Shown in pieces: positions 43,537 to 51,880 of a DNA stretch of 64,000 nucleotides. Position 1 is the stretch's first letter. Each line of letters opens with the position of its first letter. Below the pieces are notes generated by a model that was not told the DNA's origin, searched no databases, and saw nothing but the letters and a program-made list of their open reading frames with translations. The position numbers and the translations under genes are program-made. The stretch is taken from contig NZ_KI535368.1 in the NCBI RefSeq assembly GCF_000160035.2, positions 186,001 to 250,000 on the forward strand, written 5' to 3'. This DNA comes from Catonella morbi ATCC 51271 (GTDB lineage Bacteria > Bacillota > Clostridia > Lachnospirales > Lachnospiraceae).

Positions 43537-44807
43537 TGTTTCATGAATACAGTTATATAGGGAGAATAGCATTATTAATATGTTTACTCATTACCTCTTT
43601 ATCACTATTCTTTTTAGAATATCGCCTGATAATTGGAAGACGAAAGAGGTTTTATAAAGTAATAAATGCTCTGATTTCATCTATCATATTTATTCTTTAC
43701 TGCAAACTGCTTGAAAATCATATTCCGCCGCTTAATACTGATAAGTGGAAGCCAGTACATTTGCCGCTTCCTGTGATATTTTTATGGATAATTACCATTT
43801 TTGCAGGAATTTATGTGATTATTTTTCTAAAATCAGATTATGAAGCAGAGCAAAAAACTATAAGCAGAAGATCAATTAAACAGGCACTTGATGAGATTCC
43901 TGCAGGCATTGCATTTTTCAGGGAAGATGGTACTCTTACTCTTTATAACCATAAAATGCTTGAACTGTCAGAAATTTTATCAGGAAAAGCTTTAATAAAC
44001 CGTGATGAACTTAGGCAAATGCTTGCCACTAATGAGGAACTAAAAGAAACAGAGGATATTTACCGCTTTCCTGATGGTTCTGCCTGGAGATACGAAGAAG
44101 CAGACCTTATTACAGGGGATGGAATGTGCTATAAAAGAGTAAGCTTTTTTGATGTAACAGAGCTCTTAAGACTGAAAGAAGAACTGGAGGAGCAGACTGA
44201 AGCTCTTAAAAGAATGCAGGAGGAAATCAAAAAACTCTCCGAAAACAGCCGTAAGTTAGCAAAGGAAGAAGAAACTCTTGCCATTAAAACAGCCTGGCAT
44301 GATGTGATGGGAGAAGGTCTTACAGCAATCAGAAGACTTATGACTGAGGGAGAAAATGATAAAACCGCAGAGGAAGTAATACTAAAATGGAAAAAAACAG
44401 TTGCTTCCATACGCAGGGATAATGATGCTTCTATTTTCAGACAGGGAGACATGGAAGATTTGTATATGGATGCTCAGGCAGTTGGAATTAAGCTTACCAC
44501 ACAGGGAGAGCCGCCTAAAGCCGGTGACATTTACGAGACTTTTATACTCGCTATACGCACATGTCTGCTAAATGCAGTACAGCACGCAAAGGCTACAGAA
44601 CTTTATGTGAGCTTTACTGAGAATGAGGGGAAATTTGCTCTTTCCATATCAAATAACGGTATGATTCCAGAGAAAGAAATAATACCGTCCGGAGGACTTT
44701 TAAATGTTAAAAACCGTGTAGAATATCAGGGAGGAAAACTAAATATTATATCAGAACCGGCATTTAAGCTTACGGTAATCTTTGAGGGAGGAGGTAAAAC
44801 GGAATGA
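43533..44807 (+). CDS. Sensor histidine kinase
   Basis: 424 residues. Three hydrophobic segments lie in residues 1-100, then a PAS-like domain (about 120-205, AGIAFFREDGTLTLYNH), a coiled coil, and a dimerisation region with His256 in TAWHDVMGEG. The HATPase domain has the N-box LLNAVQHAK and a closing GGLLNVKNRVEYQGG. It overlaps the sensor gene before it and the regulator gene after it by 4 bp each, so the three are translationally coupled. GGAGGTGA is the ribosome site. Confidence 0.85.
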   Translation: MMFHEYSYIGRIALLICLLITSLSLFFLEYRLIIGRRKRFYKVINALISSIIFILYCKLLENHIPPLNTDKWKPVHLPLPVIFLWIITIFAGIYVIIFLKSDYEAEQKTISRRSIKQALDEIPAGIAFFREDGTLTLYNHKMLELSEILSGKALINRDELRQMLATNEELKETEDIYRFPDGSAWRYEEADLITGDGMCYKRVSFFDVTELLRLKEELEEQTEALKRMQEEIKKLSENSRKLAKEEETLAIKTAWHDVMGEGLTAIRRLMTEGENDKTAEEVILKWKKTVASIRRDNDASIFRQGDMEDLYMDAQAVGIKLTTQGEPPKAGDIYETFILAIRTCLLNAVQHAKATELYVSFTENEGKFALSISNNGMIPEKEIIPSGGLLNVKNRVEYQGGKLNIISEPAFKLTVIFEGGGKTE

Positions 44808-45421
44808 AAAAAGTTATGATAGTGGAAGATCAGAGAATCCATCGTGAGTATATGGAAAATATAGTGAAATATTCAGACAGTTATAAACTGGTTACATCAG
44901 TAACGGCAGCAGATCTTGCAGCTTCTGTATGTACAGATACAAAAATAGACCTCATCCTTATGGATATTGCTGTAAACGGTTCATTAGACGGAATAGAGGC
45001 GGCAGCCGGAATCAAGAGTAAATTTCCGAATATAAAGATAGTCATTGTTACATCAATGCTTGATGAAACCTGTCTTAAAAGGGCAAAAGACGCCGGAGTG
45101 GATAGCCTGTGGTATAAGGATGCCTCAAAAGAGAATTTGCTTGAGGTAATGGATGCTACTATGCTGGGAGAGAATATTTTCCCGGAAGCTGCACCGAAGG
45201 TTCTGATAGGTTCAGCCAGTAACAAGGACTTTACAAAAACCGAAGTCCTTATACTAAGAGAGATAGTAAATGGTCTCAGCAATAAGCAGATAGCGGAGAA
45301 GTTAGGTGCGACAGAGAACACAATAAACTGGCATGTGAAGAATCTTCTTTCAAAGACAAAGCTTGCCAATCGCACTATGCTTGCAATTTCAGCCGCAAGA
45401 GGAAATTTATTTAGTAAATGA
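44804..45421 (+). CDS. NarL/LuxR-family response regulator
   Basis: 205 residues. The receiver domain (1-120) has the acidic pair ED at 8-9, phosphoacceptor Asp54 (LILMDIAV), Thr/Ser in VIVTSM, and Lys in WYKDAS. The LuxR-type HTH (about 145-200) has LTKTEVLILREI-like sequence (FTKTEVLILREIVNGLSN) and ENTINWHVKNLL. It acts with the kinase just upstream; targets are unknown, with the neighbouring lipoprotein and LPXTG genes as candidates. The C-terminus is directly followed by a terminator. Confidence 0.92.
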   Translation: MKKVMIVEDQRIHREYMENIVKYSDSYKLVTSVTAADLAASVCTDTKIDLILMDIAVNGSLDGIEAAAGIKSKFPNIKIVIVTSMLDETCLKRAKDAGVDSLWYKDASKENLLEVMDATMLGENIFPEAAPKVLIGSASNKDFTKTEVLILREIVNGLSNKQIAEKLGATENTINWHVKNLLSKTKLANRTMLAISAARGNLFSK

Positions 45422-45443
45422 CAGAATAGGAAAGTATATTTAA

Positions 45444-45467
45444 GGCAGCCTTGGTGGCTGTCTTTTT
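45444..45467 (+). terminator. Terminator of two-component operon
   Basis: GGCAGCC (45444-45450) pairs with GGCTGTC (45456-45462), one G-U, followed by five T. Confidence 0.85.
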
Positions 45468-45675
45468 GTATGTAGAAATGATTGTAGAAAAATAAAAAAA
45501 ATTGTAAAAATTTCAAAAACCCACCAATTTGGGTAGGGTAAAATTTTTTGATTTATGATATTGTATAGACAAAGGTGAAGGGTGACATAGAGGCTTATGT
45601 GCAAAATTACAAAAATATAACTTTCACTATGAAGATTCATGATTCTAAAATATTTGTAAGAAAGGAAGGGGTAAA

Positions 45676-46377
45676 ATGAAAAAAGCATTTGGTCTTATGT
45701 TGGGGATGTTGTTGGTAGTATCACTTGCCGGATGTGGAGGAAAGAAGAATGATATGCAGTCTTCGGCTGAGAAAACTGCCGGGGTATCAAGTACAAAAGG
45801 AGTAAGCAAAAGTACGGCGGATGATAAGACATTATCTGAAAATGTCAGTGCATCAGCCGGAAATACATCATTGGAAAATGGAAGCCAATCAACAGGAAAC
45901 GCATCGTCGGTTGCCGGAAATACGAGCAATACGTCAGGTGATGCCGGAGCGGGCGGAGCTTTATCCAAAGTTGATTATTCTGACAGAGGTAATTTTTTTG
46001 TTTCATATCCATCAGATATATATACCTATGATCCTGATTACACAAAATTGAAAAGAAAAGACGGAGAAGGCGGTATCATGATGGATGCCTTGCTTGGAGA
46101 TACAAATTATGAGGAATTTAGAAATAAATTTGAAACAGAATTCTCAGGAAATAAGAACTATTCTTTGGAGGAGACAGACATAAACGGTTATAAAACCATG
46201 GTCGTAAAATACGATGATTCGGATGGCGGGAATATGGTAGTCATTGTTGATTTTAACGGCTTTTTTGGTGAAGGAAGCTATTATGGCATGCGATTTGTGG
46301 TTTCAGGAAAAACAATCGCAGATTGTGATACCGACGTGGTATGGTCGATAATAAAGTCTTTTGAACTGGCTAAATAA
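45676..46377 (+). CDS. Lipoprotein of unknown function
   Basis: 233 residues. Lipobox SLAGC (Cys near 20), a long Ser/Thr/Gly/Asn-rich linker (about 25-100), then a folded domain (about 105-233) beginning NFFVSYPSDIYTY and closing with VVWSIIKSFELAK, a pattern seen in PsbP-like or lipocalin-like small surface domains. Function not recognised. AAAGGAAGGGG precedes the ATG. The 250-bp spacer upstream carries a short hairpin, ACCCACCAATTTGGGT, at about 45520-45535. Confidence 0.65.
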   Translation: MKKAFGLMLGMLLVVSLAGCGGKKNDMQSSAEKTAGVSSTKGVSKSTADDKTLSENVSASAGNTSLENGSQSTGNASSVAGNTSNTSGDAGAGGALSKVDYSDRGNFFVSYPSDIYTYDPDYTKLKRKDGEGGIMMDALLGDTNYEEFRNKFETEFSGNKNYSLEETDINGYKTMVVKYDDSDGGNMVVIVDFNGFFGEGSYYGMRFVVSGKTIADCDTDVVWSIIKSFELAK

Positions 46378-46523
46378 ACGTTTTAAAGAAACCATGGAAC
46401 AGGCTGTAAATATAGAGCAGTAAGTTTAACAAAATTCTTTGTAATGATACTTTGTTCCATATTTGCAGAAGTATAACTTTTATCGGGGAAAGCTATATAT
46501 TTTTATGCAGAAGGGAGAAAATG

Positions 46524-49500
46524 ATGAAAATAAAATCGAAATTTAATGGAAGGTTCTTATCAATATTGCTGACTCTTGTCATGTGTCTGACGCTTTTGCC
46601 CATGACGGTGTTTGCAGAGGGAGGAGAACCGGAAGAAATTAAGGAAGTGGTAGCTACAGCGGAAATTGAGGTGCCGAAGCTTGGATACAAGCCGGGAAAT
46701 CCGAAATTTACAATTATTTCTCCTACCGATAAGGGTGTGAAGATTCCGCCTGCCCAGATTTATTGGTTAAAAAAGGATGATAATGGAATGTTTAAACCTT
46801 ATTTTGGTTCTACCTTTGAAGAGGGCAGATACCGATTGGGGGTACAAGTGCGTAGTGAGAAAAATGATGGGAAATATTATCCTTTGTCTGAATATGTCAC
46901 TTTTAAAGTGAACGGAGATAAGTGGTTTTCGGAAAAGATTTGGCAATATTCTGATTATAGTTGCGTGAACTGTTATGGAGCTGAATATGTTGTAACCTAT
47001 TCGGGAGAACAACCTGAAGAGATATTTACAGTAGCCTTTGATACAAAAGGAGGTACTCCTTCAATAAATCCTCAGAAAGTAAAAAAGGGACAAAAAGCTG
47101 ACGAGCCTGCTGATCCGTATCTATTTGGGTATGAATTTGGGGGATGGTACACGGAGAAGGAGTGTACAAATAAATTTAACTTTAACACCCCGATAACGGA
47201 AAATATAACCCTTTATGCGAAGTGGACTGTAAAAGCACCGGTAGAAAAATTTGTAGTAAGCTTTGATAAAAATGGACACGGAAGCGGAGCGAGTATAACT
47301 CCGCGGATAGTAGAGAAAGGAAAGACGGTGGAAGAGCCTCTCGCTCCTAAAGATGAAGGCTTTGAATTTGGAGGCTGGTATACGGAGAAGAAGTGTATAC
47401 ATAAATTTGACTTTAACACCCCGATAGCGGAAAATATAACCCTTTACGCAAAGTGGACGGAAAAAACGCCTGAAATCATTGAAATTGATACTGTGGATAT
47501 TACAGTGGCAAATTTGCCGGTAGTGGGTGGAGAGCCTACAACCAATGGGATTACTGTAAATACAGAAGGTCTTAACTTTAGTTTTGCCAAAAATTATTTA
47601 GTAAAAGACTCAAAATATTATACTATAGGTTCGGATCGTATCTACGAAGCCGGTAAAGAATATGCAATAGGTGTTACTATGCTCTTAAAAGAAAATTATA
47701 AATTTGCAAAAGATATTATCGTAAATGTAAACAACAATAAGGCAAAAATTGATAATTGTGATATAAATATACTCAGCATTGTATATTCCTTTGGTGTCCT
47801 GCAGGGTAAGCCGAAAACGTTCAATGTTAAAATATCGGATTCAATTTCTAACGGCAAAGTTACTGCAGATAAAACAAGTGGGATTTACGCAAAATCAAAG
47901 GTTAGCCTGACAGTAACACCTGATGACGGTTATAAATTGGATAAACTGGAAGTTGTTAAGAATATAAGTGATCAGAAAGTTACGGTAGATGAGTATAATA
48001 CCTTTGAAATGCCCGGCTCTGATGTAACCATTACGGCAACCTTTAAGGAAATCACGCAGACTGCAGAAGAATACAATATAAAAGTAATTCCGTCTGAAAA
48101 CGGTACAGTAACCCCGGATAAGGAAAAGGCAAAAGAGGGTGAAGTTGTAAAATTGACTTTTGATCCTGCAGAAGGCTATGAAATTGACTCTATTGAAGTT
48201 ACTGACGGAAGTGGAGAGAAAATAGAATTAAATAATGCAACATTCAGAATGCCTGCATCCGATGTAACAGTTACGGCAACCTTTAAGAAAGCCGAGCAGA
48301 CTCCTGTAGAATACAAGATAACAGTAAATGAGCCTGAAAACGGTACAGTAACTTCGGATAGAAAAACGGCAAAAAAGGATGAAATTGTAACATTAACTGC
48401 CAAACCTAATGAGGGTTATGACTTAGATAAGCTGACAGTTAAAGATAAAGACGGACAGGAAGTTAATGTAGGTGAGGGTAATACCTTTATAATGCCTGCC
48501 TCCGATGTAACCGTTACGGCAACCTTTAAGAAAGCAGCTGTTATTTATACCGTTAAATTCGAAACAAACGGAGGGATGCCTGAACCTGCGGAACAGAAGA
48601 TAGAAGAAGGTAAAAAGGCGGACAAGCCTGCTGACCCTGCCAAGGAAGGCTATAAGTTCGTTGATTGGTACACGGAAGCTGAATGCATAAACAGATTTGA
48701 TTTTGCTACTCCGATTAGCCAAAATATAACCTTGTATGCCCGCTATGTACCGGTTGAAACACAGACATACACAGTTACTTTCGATTCAAATGGAGGCACT
48801 GAAGTTCCTCCTCAGACAGTGCTTGAGGGCGAGAAAGCCATAAAACCTGCAGATCCGACTACTTTGAGCGATGAATTTGATGGTTGGTATATAGATAAAA
48901 ATTTTGACAAAGAATTTGATTTTAACACTCCGATATCGGGAGACATAACTCTTTACGCTAAATGGGTGCCTTGGCAACATTTTAAAGTTACTTTTGATTT
49001 GCGAGGACATGGTGCTCAGCTGAAAGTACAGAAGGTTGGCGTAGGAGAAAAAGCGAAAAAGCCTAATCCCGATCCTGCGGCAGACGGCTGGAAGTTTGAG
49101 GGCTGGTACACTACTGCTGAATGCGTAATTCCGTTTAATTTTGGCACTGAAATAATGTCGGACACAACCATTTACGCAAAGTGGACAAAGGTAGAGAGTG
49201 GTGGAGACTACAGCGGTCCTGTAGTACCTATTCAGTCGCCGGTAGAGGAAAACAAGCACGAAGAAACCACAGTAACCGAAGAAACCCCACCTTTATCACC
49301 TACAAATACCGAAATTGTTGAAGATACTACACCTTTAGGCGATACTGATGATGAAGAAATTGGTGTAGCAGATTATGATGAGGAAGACGAGGAAACTGAG
49401 ACAGACGGGACCTCTGATGAAGCTAAGCCTGTAGTTACAGATGTAAAAGAGGAAACTACCCCACTTGGCACAAGACTTCCGGTTACAGGAGGTTCATTTG

Positions 49501-49568
49501 GAATCATATATATCCTGATTGGATTTGCACTTTCAGTATTTGGCTTAAAGAAATTAAAAGAAAGATAG
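46524..49568 (+). CDS. Large LPXTG surface protein with InlB and Flg_new_2-type repeats
   Basis: 1014 residues. The signal peptide ends near VFA-EG (about residue 33). Five InlB B-type repeats are visible, each with a GGWYT or GWY core and a closing ITLYAKW-like strand: two near 180-310 and three near 680-890. Between them three units of about 75 residues share VTPD-K, GYEIDSIEV-like and MPASDVTVTATFK segments. An acidic Glu/Asp/Thr-rich stalk precedes LPVTG (985-989), a hydrophobic helix and KKLKER. It is anchored by sortase and probably adhesive. The ATG at 46524 (or 46521) follows AAGGGAG; the longer upstream frame lacks a site. Confidence 0.88.
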   Translation: MKIKSKFNGRFLSILLTLVMCLTLLPMTVFAEGGEPEEIKEVVATAEIEVPKLGYKPGNPKFTIISPTDKGVKIPPAQIYWLKKDDNGMFKPYFGSTFEEGRYRLGVQVRSEKNDGKYYPLSEYVTFKVNGDKWFSEKIWQYSDYSCVNCYGAEYVVTYSGEQPEEIFTVAFDTKGGTPSINPQKVKKGQKADEPADPYLFGYEFGGWYTEKECTNKFNFNTPITENITLYAKWTVKAPVEKFVVSFDKNGHGSGASITPRIVEKGKTVEEPLAPKDEGFEFGGWYTEKKCIHKFDFNTPIAENITLYAKWTEKTPEIIEIDTVDITVANLPVVGGEPTTNGITVNTEGLNFSFAKNYLVKDSKYYTIGSDRIYEAGKEYAIGVTMLLKENYKFAKDIIVNVNNNKAKIDNCDINILSIVYSFGVLQGKPKTFNVKISDSISNGKVTADKTSGIYAKSKVSLTVTPDDGYKLDKLEVVKNISDQKVTVDEYNTFEMPGSDVTITATFKEITQTAEEYNIKVIPSENGTVTPDKEKAKEGEVVKLTFDPAEGYEIDSIEVTDGSGEKIELNNATFRMPASDVTVTATFKKAEQTPVEYKITVNEPENGTVTSDRKTAKKDEIVTLTAKPNEGYDLDKLTVKDKDGQEVNVGEGNTFIMPASDVTVTATFKKAAVIYTVKFETNGGMPEPAEQKIEEGKKADKPADPAKEGYKFVDWYTEAECINRFDFATPISQNITLYARYVPVETQTYTVTFDSNGGTEVPPQTVLEGEKAIKPADPTTLSDEFDGWYIDKNFDKEFDFNTPISGDITLYAKWVPWQHFKVTFDLRGHGAQLKVQKVGVGEKAKKPNPDPAADGWKFEGWYTTAECVIPFNFGTEIMSDTTIYAKWTKVESGGDYSGPVVPIQSPVEENKHEETTVTEETPPLSPTNTEIVEDTTPLGDTDDEEIGVADYDEEDEETETDGTSDEAKPVVTDVKEETTPLGTRLPVTGGSFGIIYILIGFALSVFGLKKLKER

Positions 49569-49596
49569 AGCAAAATAGAATAAGCAAAATATTATC

Positions 49597-49636
49597 AGCC
49601 CCAGGCTATGAGAGTCTGGGGCTATTATAATCTTTT
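49597..49636 (+). terminator. Hairpin terminator after LPXTG gene
   Basis: AGCCCCAG (49597-49604) pairs exactly with CTGGGGCT (49616-49623). The T-rich tail is interrupted (ATTATAATCTTTT), so efficiency may be moderate. Confidence 0.7.
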
Positions 49637-49666
49637 CCAACATTTCATTCATCTCTTTCCTGCATC

Positions 49667-49863
49667 CTAATCTAATTTAAATATGGCTTTAATTTTGCCT
49701 GTGACTGGAAAATCATTTAAATTATAAACATAATCTTTGGAAAACAGTTCCATAAGCCCTGAAACTTTAGAACTATATTTTTAAACATAAAATCATTAAT
49801 AGGGTTTAAGAGACTTGAAAGCCATCTGATTTTTCTTTTTGGCATTATAGTACTTTCTTTCAT
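49667..49863 (-). pseudogene. Frameshifted coding remnant, family uncertain
   Basis: On the minus strand, an ATG at 49863 opens MKESTIMPKRKIRWL and continues to NPINDFMFKNIVLK, then is lost. A +1/-1 shifted frame carries on with SGLMELFSKDYVYNLND and KIKAIFKLD before a stop at 49667. The NDFMFK phrase recalls the N-terminus of Rpn/PD-(D/E)XK transposase-like proteins, which decay often, but the rest does not confirm it. The remaining part of this 548-bp spacer holds the promoter and operator described next. Confidence 0.35.
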
Positions 49864-49957
49864 TGGATTTCCTACAATGCCTCTAATAAGATTCTAGCAG
49901 AAATTTGAAAAATGCAAAATAGAATTCTTTCTGAATAAGGGATGTCTAACTTTTTCC

Positions 49958-50012
49958 TTGACTAAAAATCAAATTTATGATAATATACCAGTGGAATATA
50001 CCGATGGTATAT
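49958..50012 (+). promoter_or_regulatory. Module 2 operon promoter and operator (copy 2 of shared site)
   Basis: TTGACT (49958-49963), 17-bp spacer, TAATAT (49981-49986). The inverted repeat ATATACCAGTGG (49983-49994) and CCGATGGTATAT (50001-50012) covers the -10. Both spacing and sequence match the tetR-2 site at 41055-41110. Confidence 0.85.
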
Positions 50013-50051
50013 CGAGAGAAATATAGTATAATATCAAAGATACAGCTGGAC

Positions 50052-50075
50052 TTTAAGACTTTTATAAGTCTTAAA
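50052..50075 (+). other. Leader hairpin of module 2 operon
   Basis: TTTAAGACTT (50052-50061), loop TTAT, AAGTCTTAAA (50066-50075): a perfect 10-bp stem followed by A residues, not T. It is likely an mRNA 5' stabiliser or, for the opposite strand, a terminator. Confidence 0.5.
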
Positions 50076-50116
50076 AAATATATATAAGTTAGCAGTGACT
50101 AATAATGAGGAGAAAA

Positions 50117-51880
50117 ATGAAGAATTTTAAAAATATCAATGAAAAAAATTCCATACAATATCTGCTTGAGTTTGCAAAGCCTTGTAAGAAACTGCTTATA
50201 AGCTCGATTATTCTTGCTGTACTTGGAGCGGCTGCGGGAATTATCCCATATCTTGCTGTTTCTAAAGCCATAATTCAGATATGTGCGGGAGAGTATAGTA
50301 TGAGGGGAATATTATTAATGGCATTAATCGCTCTCTCAGGTTATCTTGGGCAGTTATATCTGTCAACATTTTCTACAATACGCTCTCACAGGGCAGCTTT
50401 TATGGTATTAAAAAATATTCGGACACATCTGACAGCCAAGCTTGCACGTGTACCTATGGGATTTATACTGGATACTCCTTCAGGGAAATTCAAAACTATG
50501 CTTGTTGATACAATAGAAAAATTGGAATTACCGCTTGCACATATGATACCTGAACTTACAGCCAATATTCTTATACCTGTGCTAATGCTTATTTATTTCT
50601 TCTGTCTGGACCTGAGGCTGGCACTTATTTCATTTGCCACCTTTCCTCTGGGACTTATCTGCTATATGGGCATGATGAAGGACTATGAGAAGCGTTATTC
50701 AAAAGTTCTGGCTGCAGGCAAAAATATGGATGCCGCCACAGTAGAATATATTAGCGGAATTGAAGTAATAAAGGCATTTAATCAAAGCAGTACCTCATAT
50801 AAAAAATATACAGATGCCATAAAGGAAAATGAAGCATCTAAATCAGAATGGTTTCGAAAGACAAATCCTTATTATGCGGCAGGAATTGCCATAGCTCCAT
50901 CAAGTCTTTTGGGAGTACTGCCACTTGGAAGTTTATTTTTCATAAATGGAAGCATAACGGCAGGAAACTTTATATCCTGTATAATTCTCTCTCTCGGACT
51001 CATTGCTCCGCTGATACAGGCTCTGCGTTACACAGACAGTTTTGCAATGGTGGATTCTACCGTAAAGGAAATTGCAGGACTCTTGGAAATGGAAGAAATG
51101 AACCGTCCTGAAGAGGAAGTGAAGCTTAAAAATGATGAAATCGAATTTTCCGATGTTTCATTTTCCTATGGAGATACGGAAGTTTTACACAATATCTCAT
51201 TTAAGACAGTAACAAATGGGATTACTGCCTTTGTCGGTCCGTCCGGCTCCGGGAAATCTACCATAGCCCGTCTGATAGCTTCATTTTGGGAAGCAAGTGA
51301 AGGTTCTGTCAAAATTGGAGGACAGGATGTGAGAAATCTTCCTTTGTCACAAGTGATGAAGGAGATTGCCTATGTTTCACAGGATAATTATTTATTTCAT
51401 TTATCTATAAAAGAAAATATACGTATCGGAAAGCCTGATGCAACAGATGAAGAGATAGTTAAGGCAGCAAAGAAGGCAAGTTGCCATGACTTTATTACTG
51501 CCCTTCCAAATGGCTATGATACTGTAGCGGGAGATGGAGGAAACAACCTTTCGGGCGGAGAAAAACAGAGGATTGCCATAGCCAGAGCTATATTAAAGAA
51601 CAGTCCGGTTATCGTGCTTGACGAGGCAACAGCTTTTACGGATCCTGAAAATGAAGCAATTATCCAACGCTCCATAGGAGAACTTATTGCGGGTAAGACG
51701 CTTATAGTAATTGCCCACAGGCTTTCTACTATTACTGATGCAGATAAAATAATTGTAATGAATAATGGAAAGATTGAAGCAGAAGGTGTCCATAAGGAAC
51801 TTTTGGAAAATTCAGAGCTTTACAATAAACTATGGAAGGCACATATAAGTGCAAGCGACAGGAAGGAGGAGAGCGTATGA
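50117..51880 (+). CDS. Half-size ABC transporter, module 2 subunit A
   Basis: 587 residues. Membrane domain about 15-310, ATPase about 335-575 with GPSGSGKST, LSGGEKQRIAIARA, VIVLDEATAFTDPE and IAHRLSTI. It is paralogous to the 33919 protein: both have VPMG-I-DTPSGKFK-type coupling segments (VPMGFILDTPSGKFK here) and AATAFxDPE-like ends. With the next gene it forms a heterodimer. The ATG at 50117 follows GAGGAGAA; the in-frame ATG at 50105 contains that site. Confidence 0.88.
   Translation: MKNFKNINEKNSIQYLLEFAKPCKKLLISSIILAVLGAAAGIIPYLAVSKAIIQICAGEYSMRGILLMALIALSGYLGQLYLSTFSTIRSHRAAFMVLKNIRTHLTAKLARVPMGFILDTPSGKFKTMLVDTIEKLELPLAHMIPELTANILIPVLMLIYFFCLDLRLALISFATFPLGLICYMGMMKDYEKRYSKVLAAGKNMDAATVEYISGIEVIKAFNQSSTSYKKYTDAIKENEASKSEWFRKTNPYYAAGIAIAPSSLLGVLPLGSLFFINGSITAGNFISCIILSLGLIAPLIQALRYTDSFAMVDSTVKEIAGLLEMEEMNRPEEEVKLKNDEIEFSDVSFSYGDTEVLHNISFKTVTNGITAFVGPSGSGKSTIARLIASFWEASEGSVKIGGQDVRNLPLSQVMKEIAYVSQDNYLFHLSIKENIRIGKPDATDEEIVKAAKKASCHDFITALPNGYDTVAGDGGNNLSGGEKQRIAIARAILKNSPVIVLDEATAFTDPENEAIIQRSIGELIAGKTLIVIAHRLSTITDADKIIVMNNGKIEAEGVHKELLENSELYNKLWKAHISASDRKEESV

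Noticed and set aside
44881-45516. A 211-codon minus-strand frame opposite the response regulator
   Set aside because: It covers a well-supported regulator gene and its terminator and has the biased composition of an antisense shadow.
47030-49190. Repeated blocks considered as a recombination or mobile repeat
   Set aside because: They correspond to InlB-type and Flg_new_2-type protein repeats within one reading frame.
49667-49863. Insertion sequence end beside the module 2 promoter
   Set aside because: A coding remnant is visible, but no terminal inverted repeats or target duplication; kept only as a low-confidence pseudogene.
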